Program-made: the position numbers and the translations under genes
Shown: in pieces, positions 46,833 through 53,672 of the stretch
Layout of the letters: every line of letters begins with the position of its first letter
Numbering within the stretch: position 1 is the stretch's first letter
From: Acetothermia bacterium UBA7521
GTDB lineage: Bacteria > Bipolaricaulota > Bipolaricaulia > Bipolaricaulales > Bipolaricaulaceae
Length of the DNA: 64,000 bases
Reading direction: 5' to 3'
Assembly: GCA_002479455.1 (NCBI GenBank)
Contig: DLNB01000028.1
Span: forward strand, 1-64,000
Notes under the pieces: model-generated
Seen by the model: only the letters and a program-made list of their open reading frames with translations
Told to the model about the DNA's origin: nothing
The model's database searches: none

Positions 46833-47735
46833 ATGCGGGCGATGTCGTGGAGATGGCGGGTTGGGGTCGCGGTGGGGGTGGTGGCCCTGACCTCCGTTGC
46901 AGTGGCGGTGTTCGCTTCCGTTCACCGGCGGGCGATCGAGGCATCGTTCCGCTCGCAGGGGGTTGCGTTTGCGGTGGCGTTCGCCGATGCAGCTGAAGCG
47001 TGGCTCGCCGCCGGCGACGCGGAGGCGATCGAACGGGCAGCGCGGCTGATGTTCCTGGGGAGCGTGCTTTACGTACAGGTCGTCTCTCATGGGGTCGTCC
47101 ACGTGGACGCGCGGCGGGAGCCCCTGGTCCCAGAAGAGCTTCCGCGTCTGGACGGTTCACCCCGCATCCTCCAAGCCGAGTACAGGGGGATCTCCGCGGG
47201 GATCGCGGCCCTCGACGTGGCCGTCCCCCTCCTCGAGGGGGGCTCGGGCCACGTACGGGTCGGGCTGGATACAGGGGAGATCGTCGCGGGGGTTCGTACG
47301 GGGATGCTCGTGCGCTCGGGGATTGGGATCGGGTTGGACCTCGTCGTGTTCGGGGTCTTGTTCGGGGTGGGGAGGAGAAGACCCGAGCGCGACGCGCTTG
47401 ATGGGGGGATGGGGCCGGACGCTGTGAGCATCGGCGACCTCGTGATCGAGGAACTGCAGAAACAGGTCACGCTGGCAGGGAGGCCTGTAGTCCTTCCGCC
47501 CAAGCCGTACGCGCTCCTCTCGCTCCTCGCGAGCCAGCCCGGGCGGGTGTTCTCCGATCGAGAGATCCTCGCTGCGGTGTGGCCGAACTCCCGCTACGCC
47601 AACGCCAAGGACGTGAAGCAGCACGTCTACCTCCTCCGAAAGAGGCTGCGCGATGCGAAGTCAGGGGGAGAGGAGATGATCGTCAACGTTCCGGGGTTCG
47701 GGTATCGGCTCGCACCGCGGGGGAACGGGGATTGA
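46833..47735 (+). CDS. Membrane-anchored one-component regulator with OmpR-type winged helix
   Basis: In this 300-residue protein, residues about 7-30 (VGVAVGVVALTSVAVAVFAS) are a transmembrane helix. Residues 31-145 form an extracytoplasmic sensor-like domain. Residues about 150-172 (MLVRSGIGIGLDLVVFGVLF) are the second helix. Residues about 195-297 are a cytoplasmic PhoB/OmpR winged helix: VVLPPKPYALLSLLASQPGR, VFSDREILAAVWPNSRYANA, VKQHVYLLRKRLRD and MIVNVPGFGYRLAP. There is no receiver or kinase domain. The order sensor-TM-wHTH is opposite to ToxR/CadC. It is divergent from one secreted-protein gene and upstream of another, and both have matching operators. ATG 46842 is an alternative start. 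Confidence 0.82.
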   Translation: MRAMSWRWRVGVAVGVVALTSVAVAVFASVHRRAIEASFRSQGVAFAVAFADAAEAWLAAGDAEAIERAARLMFLGSVLYVQVVSHGVVHVDARREPLVPEELPRLDGSPRILQAEYRGISAGIAALDVAVPLLEGGSGHVRVGLDTGEIVAGVRTGMLVRSGIGIGLDLVVFGVLFGVGRRRPERDALDGGMGPDAVSIGDLVIEELQKQVTLAGRPVVLPPKPYALLSLLASQPGRVFSDREILAAVWPNSRYANAKDVKQHVYLLRKRLRDAKSGGEEMIVNVPGFGYRLAPRGNGD

Positions 47736-47776
47736 CCAGCTATTGGTGGTCCGTTGACCGGAGGGCGGCCTACAGT
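47732..47776 (+). promoter_or_regulatory. Phased operator and -10 for the 47.8-48.4 kb gene
   Basis: TTGACC (47732-47737), TTGGTG (47743-47748) and TTGACC (47754-47759) are on an 11-base period. Eleven bases later is the -10 TACAGT (47771-47776). Both the order xTGACC-GGTG-xTGACC and the 10-11 base gap to the -10 match the operator at 46.8 kb. Confidence 0.65.
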
Positions 47777-47798
47777 GAAGGCGATGCAGGAGGGAACG

Positions 47799-48404
47799 AT
47801 GAACACGCGGCGAGCGGTGGTGGGAGTGATCGTGGCGGCTCTGATCGTAGCGGTGGGAGGTGGAGCCCAACCCGATCCATCCCTTTCGTCGGTGCCGTCG
47901 GACGTGGTACGGATCGTGGTCACGCTGCGGGCGATGAGCGAGCGGATTCGGCTCTCCCTCCACCTGGCGACGATGGGGGTCCTCTCCCCGACCCAGTTGG
48001 ATCAGCGCCTGTACGCCGGTCAGATCCTCAACCACCTGGTGGGACCGGGCGGGGATGGGTTCGACCCCCGGCTTGGCCCGGAAGAGAGGTTCACAGGTCT
48101 CCTGCCTGAGGCGCGATCCCTCACCGAGTTCCTCGCCAAGGCCGACGTCCCGCCCGAGCTTCGTGAGCGACTCTCCTTTGTGGTGAAGAAGGTGCTGTTG
48201 TTGCTCACCATGGCGCGGGACGACGCGGTCCAGGCCCTGCGCGCCCGGCGACTGGACATCGGCGCGGACCACATGCTGCGGGCGTTTGCCTTCCTCAACG
48301 CCGCGCTGGGGCGAGAGACCGACCCCGTCTACCTGGGCGGGGTGCTCGCCATCCTGCGGATCCTCCCGCCCGTGGCCTCCGAGCCTGTCGACCGTGAACC
48401 GTGA
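47799..48404 (+). CDS. Secreted helical protein downstream of the membrane regulator
   Basis: The 201-residue protein has a signal peptide (AVVGVIVAALIVAVGGGAQP) and a mostly helical mature part: VVRIVVTLRAMSERIRLSLH, SLTEFLAKADVPPELRERLS, FVVKKVLLLLTMARDDAVQA and MLRAFAFLNAALG. It has no Cys or enzyme motif. ATG 47799 has AGGAGGGAA upstream. The gene begins 63 bases after the regulator gene but has its own phased operator. It ends at a hairpin terminator (48413-48449). Size, leader and composition resemble the 46.1 kb secreted protein, though I see no clear sequence identity. Confidence 0.65.
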   Translation: MNTRRAVVGVIVAALIVAVGGGAQPDPSLSSVPSDVVRIVVTLRAMSERIRLSLHLATMGVLSPTQLDQRLYAGQILNHLVGPGGDGFDPRLGPEERFTGLLPEARSLTEFLAKADVPPELRERLSFVVKKVLLLLTMARDDAVQALRARRLDIGADHMLRAFAFLNAALGRETDPVYLGGVLAILRILPPVASEPVDREP

Positions 48405-48412
48405 TCCGCCTT

Positions 48413-48449
48413 CCGTGACGCGCCACCGGTTACACGTCACGGCGCTTTT
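48413..48449 (+). terminator. Terminator after the 47.8 kb gene
   Basis: CCGTGACG (48413-48420) and CGTCACGG (48435-48442) form an 8-base stem followed by CGCTTTT. Its left flank has the CCGTGA word repeated (ACCGTGAACCGTGATCCG), so it also belongs to the word-repeat hairpins. The right arm runs into the 3' end of the convergent methyltransferase gene. Confidence 0.55.
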
Positions 48450-49261
48450 CGCGCGCGCAGGGTGAACAGGAGCGGCACCTTGTCTGCGTACTGAGAGAGG
48501 CTGTACCAGCGTCCGTCTTCAGATGTCATGCTCGGGAGGAACTGGAAGAACAACCGGTCGTACTCGTTCAGGAAATCGATCCGCAATCCTGCTCCGAGGA
48601 TCGCGTTCACGACGTCGGACAGGCTCCAAATCCACTCGTGGGAAGGATGTCCCAGGCGGTGAGAGGGATCGGCGTAGTCGGGCCCGCCCGGCTCCCATCG
48701 CACCGGCTCCGAGCCGTGGAAGTACGGGTGGCGGAACACGAGCTCTCCTTGGGAGTGCTCTTCGAGTGCGTTGAGGATGGGATGGGACTCCATCAGGTAG
48801 AAGAGCCCGCCGGGCGCGAGGTACCGAGCGACGATCCGCGCCCACGCCTCGATGTCGCGCAGCCAGCACAGGACGCCTCGCGACGTGTACAGGATGTCGA
48901 ACTCCTCAGGCAAGACCTCGGGGAGATCGTAGACGTTGGCCTGGATGAACCGCGCGTCGAGCCCAAGCTCATCCCGCAGGTCCTCGGCACACGTGATCGC
49001 CTCGGCCGAGAAGTCCACCCCGGTCACGATCGCCCCGTGGCGGGCCCAGGCCAACGTGTCTGTGCCGATGTGGCACTGGAGGTGAAGGAGGCGCTTGCCA
49101 ACCACGTCACCCACCTCGCGGAGCTCGATCTCGTCGAGGATCTCCGCTCCATCGCGGAGGAGCTGCACCTCCTTGTAGGCGCGGATATGGACGCGGGCCA
49201 TCTCGTCCCACAAAAGGCGGTTCGATTCCTCTGCCTGGAGATGCTCTTTTCGGTCGGCCAT
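48437..49261 (-). CDS. Class I SAM-dependent methyltransferase
   Basis: This 274-residue enzyme has motif I KRLLHLQCHIGTDTLAWARH (a variant in which LQCHIGTDT replaces the usual glycine-rich LDxGxGxG). The acidic end of strand 2 is IVTGVDFSAEAI, and the later motifs are ANVYDLPEVLPEEFDILYTS and RYLAPGGLFYLMESHP. This variant is common in UbiE/YcgJ-like methyltransferases of unknown substrate. ATG 49261 was chosen because MADRKEHLQAEESNRLLWDE is the family-like start. The upstream extension has no similarity. It is isolated between convergent and co-directional neighbours. Confidence 0.82.
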   Translation of the reverse strand: MADRKEHLQAEESNRLLWDEMARVHIRAYKEVQLLRDGAEILDEIELREVGDVVGKRLLHLQCHIGTDTLAWARHGAIVTGVDFSAEAITCAEDLRDELGLDARFIQANVYDLPEVLPEEFDILYTSRGVLCWLRDIEAWARIVARYLAPGGLFYLMESHPILNALEEHSQGELVFRHPYFHGSEPVRWEPGGPDYADPSHRLGHPSHEWIWSLSDVVNAILGAGLRIDFLNEYDRLFFQFLPSMTSEDGRWYSLSQYADKVPLLFTLRARKAP

Positions 49262-49361
49262 TGAGTGCGTTCCCTGTCCCTCTGGCGTGAAGTATGCCCG
49301 ACGGGCGATCAGCAGTCGGCCTCCCGTCCTCTGAGGGTCCTCCCCAACAGGCTGTTGGCGT

Positions 49362-50228
49362 CTAAGAGAACGTGGCGAGGAGGGACCGAACGACGTCTGA
49401 AGAAGGGAGAGGGCGAAGGCCCACCGGGTCGCCGGACAGCACGGGGTGACCATCTGCGAACGTGGGCCGGTCTGTGGTGTACAGGATCCCGACCGGGATC
49501 TGTTCGCCACTTCGTGTGGCGACCGCGAAGGCTTGGCCCTGATCACCGGGGTCGTGTCCGGTCTCGTCGAGGTGGACGAGGCGCTCCTTGTACCAGGCGA
49601 ACGTCTGGACCCGGTTCCAGCTTGGGCAAGGGTGCAGAACGTTCACCAGCGAGAACCCTCTGTGCTGAATCGCTTGGGAGATGAGGTTCGCCGTGCGGTC
49701 GGGTTCGCCGGAAAAGGTCTGGGCGACGAACGGGGCGTCCAGGGCTACGGCGAGGGCGAGCGGGTTCAGGGCGGCCGAGGGCGATCCCGCGGGTTGGGCC
49801 CGCGTCCGGTACCCACGGGGCGCGGTGGGCGAGGCCTGGCCCTTGGTGAGCCCGTACACCCGGTTGTCGTGGGCGATCACCGTGAGGTCCACGTTGCGCC
49901 GGATGTTGTGGAGGAGGTGGTTCCCTCCTTCGCCATACAAGTCCCCGTCCCCGGACTCGGCGATCACGGTGAGATCCGGGCGCGCCAGCTTGATCCCTGC
50001 CGCGGCGGCCACCGTCCGGCCGTGGAGGCCGTTGAACCCGTTCAGGTTGACGTAGTGGGCGATCTTCGCCGCCTGGCCGATCCCGGTAACGAGGACCACC
50101 TTGTGGGGCGGGAGGCCGAGCTGGGCCAGGGCCGCGGCGAGGGATGTGCGGATCGCGAAGTTCCCGCACCCCGGGCACCACGCAAGCTCCACATCGGCCA
50201 AGTACTTCTCCGCGCTCATCTCCGCCAT
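49362..50228 (-). CDS. korB: 2-oxoacid:ferredoxin oxidoreductase beta subunit
   Basis: This 288-residue subunit binds thiamine pyrophosphate. It has WCPGCGNFAIRTSLAAALAQ (the conserved CxxC near residue 20), a Gly-rich GIGQAAKIAHYVNLNGFNGL, the ThDP motif IAESGDGDLYGEGGNHLLHN then DNRVYGLTKGQASPT, and a C-terminal Cys segment VLHPCPSWNRV. The enzyme decarboxylates 2-oxoglutarate, pyruvate or a branched 2-oxoacid to the acyl-CoA and reduces ferredoxin. KorAB-type two-subunit architecture favours 2-oxoglutarate, but specificity is open. It is 239 bases downstream of korA, separated by a repeat block. Confidence 0.9.
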   Translation of the reverse strand: MAEMSAEKYLADVELAWCPGCGNFAIRTSLAAALAQLGLPPHKVVLVTGIGQAAKIAHYVNLNGFNGLHGRTVAAAAGIKLARPDLTVIAESGDGDLYGEGGNHLLHNIRRNVDLTVIAHDNRVYGLTKGQASPTAPRGYRTRAQPAGSPSAALNPLALAVALDAPFVAQTFSGEPDRTANLISQAIQHRGFSLVNVLHPCPSWNRVQTFAWYKERLVHLDETGHDPGDQGQAFAVATRSGEQIPVGILYTTDRPTFADGHPVLSGDPVGLRPLPSSDVVRSLLATFS

Positions 50229-50299
50229 GCTCTCACCTCCTGCCAGAAGCCAATCCGACTCCAGCTCTCCCTACGGCCAGCGGGCCAACGGAAGAGATT

Positions 50300-50458
50300 A
50301 CCACGACCGGCACCAAGGACACGAAGAAGAAGGGCAGGCACGATCTCTGGGGGGCGGGAACCCCGAATCCCTTCGTGACCTTTGTGCATCCCTCGTGCCC
50401 TCGGTGGTGAAGCCCGGGGTTCTGCCGCGACCTCAGCGTGCTCGGCGGTACGACGTGT
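50300..50458. repeat. Two word-repeat units between korA and korB
   Basis: CACCAAGGACACGAAGAAGA with GGGCAGGCACG on the left and CTTCGTGACCTTTGTGCATC with CCTCGTGCCCTCGGTGGTG on the right make an ACGAAGG-word hairpin. A CGCGACCTCAGCGTGCTCGG unit of the CTCTGCG type follows (50423-50451). The block splits an otherwise tight operon. Confidence 0.6.
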
Positions 50459-50467
50459 CATTGGGCT

Positions 50468-52132
50468 TCATCGGACGGCCTCCAGGATGTCCGCAGCGGT
50501 GAACGGACGCCCGTCGTAGCGCGGGACGAACCGGTGGGGCTGCCGGCCCGTCTCCCCGGCGATGAGTCTTCCCATCTGTCCCGTGGCCGTTTCCTCCACG
50601 AGGACCACCTCCTCGGCCTCGCTCCACACGTGCCGGAGTTCCTCTGTCCGTAGCGGCCACAGCTCGCGGAGGTGGACGTGGGCGTAGCCAGCGCCCAGCC
50701 TTTCCACCGCCTCCCGGATCGCGCCGTACGTGGAGCCCCACCCGAGGAGGATGCGCTTCCCGCGCAGCGACCCCGTGGGGTAGATCTCGGGGGGAGCGAC
50801 TTCTGCCCGCAACCCGTCCCCCTTGCGCAACCGCTTGTCCACCATTGCCACCCGGATCTCGAGGTCTTCCGTGATCCTCCCGTAGGCGTCGTGCTCGTCG
50901 GAGTCCACGAGGACGAGCTTCTCCGAAACCCCAGGGAGGGTGCGGGGGGAGATGCCCGATGGGGCGAGGGCGAACCTGTTGTAGGTCTCCATCCGGGCGA
51001 GGTCCTCGACGGGAAGGTGATGGTCGTGCACCGGCACCCGGGCTGGGTCGAGCGCAGGGACGACGACGTACGAGTCCACCAGAAACTGATCCGTGAGGAT
51101 GATCGCCGGGACTTGGTACGTCTCCGCGACCTCGAACGCCTTCATCGTGAGGTAGAAGGCGTCGGCGGCGTCAGATGGGGCGACGATGTACCGGGGGAAC
51201 TCCCCGTGCCCGGCGTGGAGGGCGAACAAGAGGTTCTCCTGCCCAGTGCGGGTGGGAAGGCCCGTCGCCGGTCCGGGCCGCTGACCGAGGTGGATCACCA
51301 CCGGGGTCTCGATCATCCCCGCCAGCGACAGCCCTTCCACCATCAGGGCGAACCCGCCGCCGGAGGTGGTGACGAGGGACCGCGCTCCAGCGTAAGAGGC
51401 GCCAAGGGCCATGTTGATCGCCGCGATCTCATCTTCGGCTTGTTCGACCACGATCCCGTGCTTCGCAGCGTGCATGGCGAGGAACTCCAGCACCGCCGTA
51501 CCGGGGGTCATGGGGTACGAGGAGAGGAACCGGCACCCGGCGGCGATCGCGCCCGCCCCCACCGCCTGTCCGCCGGTGAGGAGCATTGCCTCTCCATGCT
51601 TGAACTGGGGAGAGGGGAGCTGCCACCGTCCGTTCGGGACGTGGTCATAGCCGAGATCCAGAGCCCGCAGGTTGGGCTCTGCCTTGTCCCCAAACACCTC
51701 GCGGATCGCGTCGGTCACCCGCTCCCGATCCAACCCGAGGAGGCGTGCCGCCGTCCCGAGGAGGATGACCCCTGCTGCGATGGGAAGCTTTAGCTCCTCC
51801 CGGGCGAGGCGAACCGCGGGCACCCGCACCTCCCTGTCTGCGGGGTCTCCCACCGCCTCGTCCGTGACCACGACTCCCCCTTCACGCACCCAGGGCCGGT
51901 ACAGGTCGAGCATTTCTTCGTTCAGAGCGAGGAGGAGGTCGACGTCGTTCGTTGTGGTGAACACCGGGGCTTCCCCAACGCGCAGGGTGAACGCGTTTTC
52001 CCCACCACGGATTCGAGAGTGGTAGGAGAACTCCCCGTGGAGGTAAAGCCCGGACCGGAACAGGGCGCGGGCGAGAATCTCCCCCAGGGTTTGAACGCCC
52101 TGTCCCGCTGCGCCAGCGATCCGGACCGCCAT
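50468..52132 (-). CDS. korA: 2-oxoacid:ferredoxin oxidoreductase, fused gamma-alpha subunit
   Basis: This 554-residue fusion has the gamma domain (residues 1 to about 180) opening MAVRIAGAAGQGVQTLGEIL with GEFSYHSRIRGGENAFTLRV. The alpha domain follows with CRFLSSYPMTPGTAVLEFLA, IVVEQAEDEIAAINMALGAS, TTSGGGFALMVEGLSLAGMI and PVVIHLGQRPGPATGLPTRT. The C-terminal transketolase-like domain has ILLGWGSTYGAIREAVERLG. Fused gamma-alpha with a separate beta is the KorAB layout. No ferredoxin-like delta subunit gene is adjacent. ATG 52132 is two bases after the peroxiredoxin stop. Confidence 0.92.
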   Translation of the reverse strand: MAVRIAGAAGQGVQTLGEILARALFRSGLYLHGEFSYHSRIRGGENAFTLRVGEAPVFTTTNDVDLLLALNEEMLDLYRPWVREGGVVVTDEAVGDPADREVRVPAVRLAREELKLPIAAGVILLGTAARLLGLDRERVTDAIREVFGDKAEPNLRALDLGYDHVPNGRWQLPSPQFKHGEAMLLTGGQAVGAGAIAAGCRFLSSYPMTPGTAVLEFLAMHAAKHGIVVEQAEDEIAAINMALGASYAGARSLVTTSGGGFALMVEGLSLAGMIETPVVIHLGQRPGPATGLPTRTGQENLLFALHAGHGEFPRYIVAPSDAADAFYLTMKAFEVAETYQVPAIILTDQFLVDSYVVVPALDPARVPVHDHHLPVEDLARMETYNRFALAPSGISPRTLPGVSEKLVLVDSDEHDAYGRITEDLEIRVAMVDKRLRKGDGLRAEVAPPEIYPTGSLRGKRILLGWGSTYGAIREAVERLGAGYAHVHLRELWPLRTEELRHVWSEAEEVVLVEETATGQMGRLIAGETGRQPHRFVPRYDGRPFTAADILEAVR

Positions 52133-52134
52133 GC

Positions 52135-52608
52135 TTAGGTCTGGGTCGTGTCCAGGGCGGCTTGAATCTCGGCGTACGGAGGCTCCATCCCCGGATCGTC
52201 GGACACCCAGGCATAGCGGACGATGCCCCCTCCATCCACCACGAAGGCCGACCTCTTGGCGACGGAGTACCCGGTGAGCCCCGCGAAGTTCTCGTGCACG
52301 CCCCCGTAGCGGCGGGACACGTCGCGGGTGTAGTCGGAAAGGAGCGGGAACCCGATCCGGTTTGCCGCGGCGAACGCACCGTTTGCCCAAGGGCTGTCCA
52401 CGCTGATCCCCACTACCTGGGCGTTCAACCCTTCGAGGTTGGCAAGCATGTCCCGGAACGCACAGAGCTCCTTTTGGCAGACCTTGGTGAACGCGCCCGG
52501 GTAGAACGCGAGGACGACCTTCTTCCCTTGGAAGTCGGCGAGCCTCACCGGGTGTCGGTTCGTGTCGGGGAGCACGAACTCCGGTGCGTGCTGTCCAGGG
52601 TGGACCAT
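52135..52608 (-). CDS. Peroxiredoxin (AhpC/TSA family, Bcp/AhpE-like)
   Basis: This 157-residue thiol peroxidase starts HPGQHAPEFVLPDTNRHPVR. The peroxidatic motif is FYPGAFTKVCQKELCAFRDM. The catalytic Cys is in the usual PxxxTxxC position, and a second Cys four residues on could be the resolving one, as in some Bcp proteins. GISVDSPWANGAFAAANRIG and FPLLSDYTRDVSRRYG complete the fold. It removes peroxides, reduced by thioredoxin. The gene sits two bases before korA, so antioxidant protection is co-expressed with an oxygen-sensitive ferredoxin enzyme. ATG 52608 has GAGGAG upstream. Confidence 0.9.
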   Translation of the reverse strand: MVHPGQHAPEFVLPDTNRHPVRLADFQGKKVVLAFYPGAFTKVCQKELCAFRDMLANLEGLNAQVVGISVDSPWANGAFAAANRIGFPLLSDYTRDVSRRYGGVHENFAGLTGYSVAKRSAFVVDGGGIVRYAWVSDDPGMEPPYAEIQAALDTTQT

Positions 52609-52741
52609 GGCTCCTCCTCTCGTCCCAACGAGAACATCGTGGTTCTCTGCCCCCCCTTGACAAGGGGGGAGGGTTGTCGTATTTATCTCTCTGCCGGGCA
52701 GAAGCCCGGTGTTTTTGTTGGGGTTTCCGGCTCCCCTCCTT
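52609..52741. repeat. Two short hairpins between bacterioferritin and peroxiredoxin genes
   Basis: CCCCCCTTG/CAAGGGGGG (52651-52669) and CCGGGC/GCCCGG around AGAA (52694-52709), followed by TGTTTTTGTT. The second looks like a terminator on the plus strand, but no plus-strand gene precedes it. The first is a palindrome of a widespread form. Confidence 0.5.
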
Positions 52742-53209
52742 TTACTCTGTCTGCTCGATGAGGTAGTTCTCCAGACTGAGCTGCTCGATGAGGCTGAGCT
52801 GGGTCTCGATCCAGTCCACGTGATCCTCTTCATCCTTGAGGATCCCCTCTAGGATGACCTTCGTCGCGTTGTCGCCCTGTTCCGCGCAGAGCTGGATCGT
52901 CTCGTTGTACAGCTTCACCGCGTCGTGCTCGGCCTTCAGGTCATGGTGGTGGATCTTGGACACGTTCTCTCCGACGTGGACTGAACCCATGTTCGTCACG
53001 ACCGGCTTCCCCTCAAGAAACAGGATCCGTTCTACGAGCTTCTCCCAGTGGCGCATCTCGGTGATAGCCCGCTTCTCGAGGATCTCGTGGAGCTTCCCGT
53101 ACCCCCAGTCCGCGCACATCTCGGCGTGGAGCATGTACTGAACCGTTGCCCCCAACTCCTCAGCCAGCCGTGCGTTGAGCGCTTTGATGATCTTCGCATT
53201 TCCTTTCAC
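52742..53209 (-). CDS. bfr: Bacterioferritin
   Basis: This 155-residue four-helix ferritin-like protein has the Bfr ligand set. Helix A contains NARLAEELGATVQYMLHAEM, helix B contains HEILEKRAITEMRHWEKLVE with the ExxH pair, and helices C and D supply VKLYNETIQLCAEQGDNATK and LEGILKDEEDHVDWIETQLS. The Met in TEMRH is in the position of the haem-binding Met of bacterioferritin. It stores iron and consumes O2 or peroxide at the di-iron centre. The start is GTG 53209 with GGAGGGAACC upstream. It lies 58 bases after the 134-residue protein gene on the same strand. Confidence 0.9.
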   Translation of the reverse strand: MKGNAKIIKALNARLAEELGATVQYMLHAEMCADWGYGKLHEILEKRAITEMRHWEKLVERILFLEGKPVVTNMGSVHVGENVSKIHHHDLKAEHDAVKLYNETIQLCAEQGDNATKVILEGILKDEEDHVDWIETQLSLIEQLSLENYLIEQTE

Positions 53210-53267
53210 GGTTCCCTCCTTTGAGGTTCCATGGTACAGGAGGTCTGTCTATCCCGACAACCGTTCT

Positions 53268-53672
53268 TCAGCGACGGAGACCGCGGAGCTTTTCCCAGAG
53301 CGAGCGTCCCGGCTTGGGTGGGCGCGCGGCGCGGACCTCTCCGTCGGCACGGGCCTGGGCCACCGCTCCTTCCCACGTCCCGCGGTGGCGGGCCTTTTCC
53401 TCCCACAGCGCAGCGAACCGGTCCACCGCGGCCTGCGCGTCCTGCGGCTTCACCGCGAGTCCGCTGCGGGTAAGCGAACGCAGCACCTCTTCCGCTGCTG
53501 CGATCTCCGCCTGGAGGTGGACCTCCCCCGTTTCCTCCACAAGCCGATACTGCGTGGCGTCGGCCAGGAGCCCGAACGCCGCCCGGTCCACCGACCTCAT
53601 GGGGAGGGCCTCGTCCACGAACTGCCGGTCCGTTTCCATGAACTCGCGCCTAATCCTGTCCTTCCAGTTCAT
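53268..53672 (-). CDS. Unrecognised 134-residue protein coupled to AOR
   Basis: This basic, mostly helical protein starts MNWKDRIRREFMETDRQFVD, has a helical body LQAEIAAAEEVLRSLTRSGL and QAAVDRFAALWEEKARHRGT, and ends PPKPGRSLWEKLRGLRR. It has no cysteine, no membrane segment and no recognised family. Its start lies 23 bases inside the end of the AOR gene, so it is translationally coupled to it. This suggests an accessory role (chaperone, small subunit or cofactor handling) in the AOR-polyferredoxin-FprA block, which is inference from position only. Confidence 0.6.
   Translation of the reverse strand: MNWKDRIRREFMETDRQFVDEALPMRSVDRAAFGLLADATQYRLVEETGEVHLQAEIAAAEEVLRSLTRSGLAVKPQDAQAAVDRFAALWEEKARHRGTWEGAVAQARADGEVRAARPPKPGRSLWEKLRGLRR

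Noticed and set aside
52694..52715. Hairpin plus T run as a terminator for the minus-strand genes
   Set aside because: The T run is on the plus strand, while the flanking genes are both on the minus strand, so it cannot end their transcription in the usual way.
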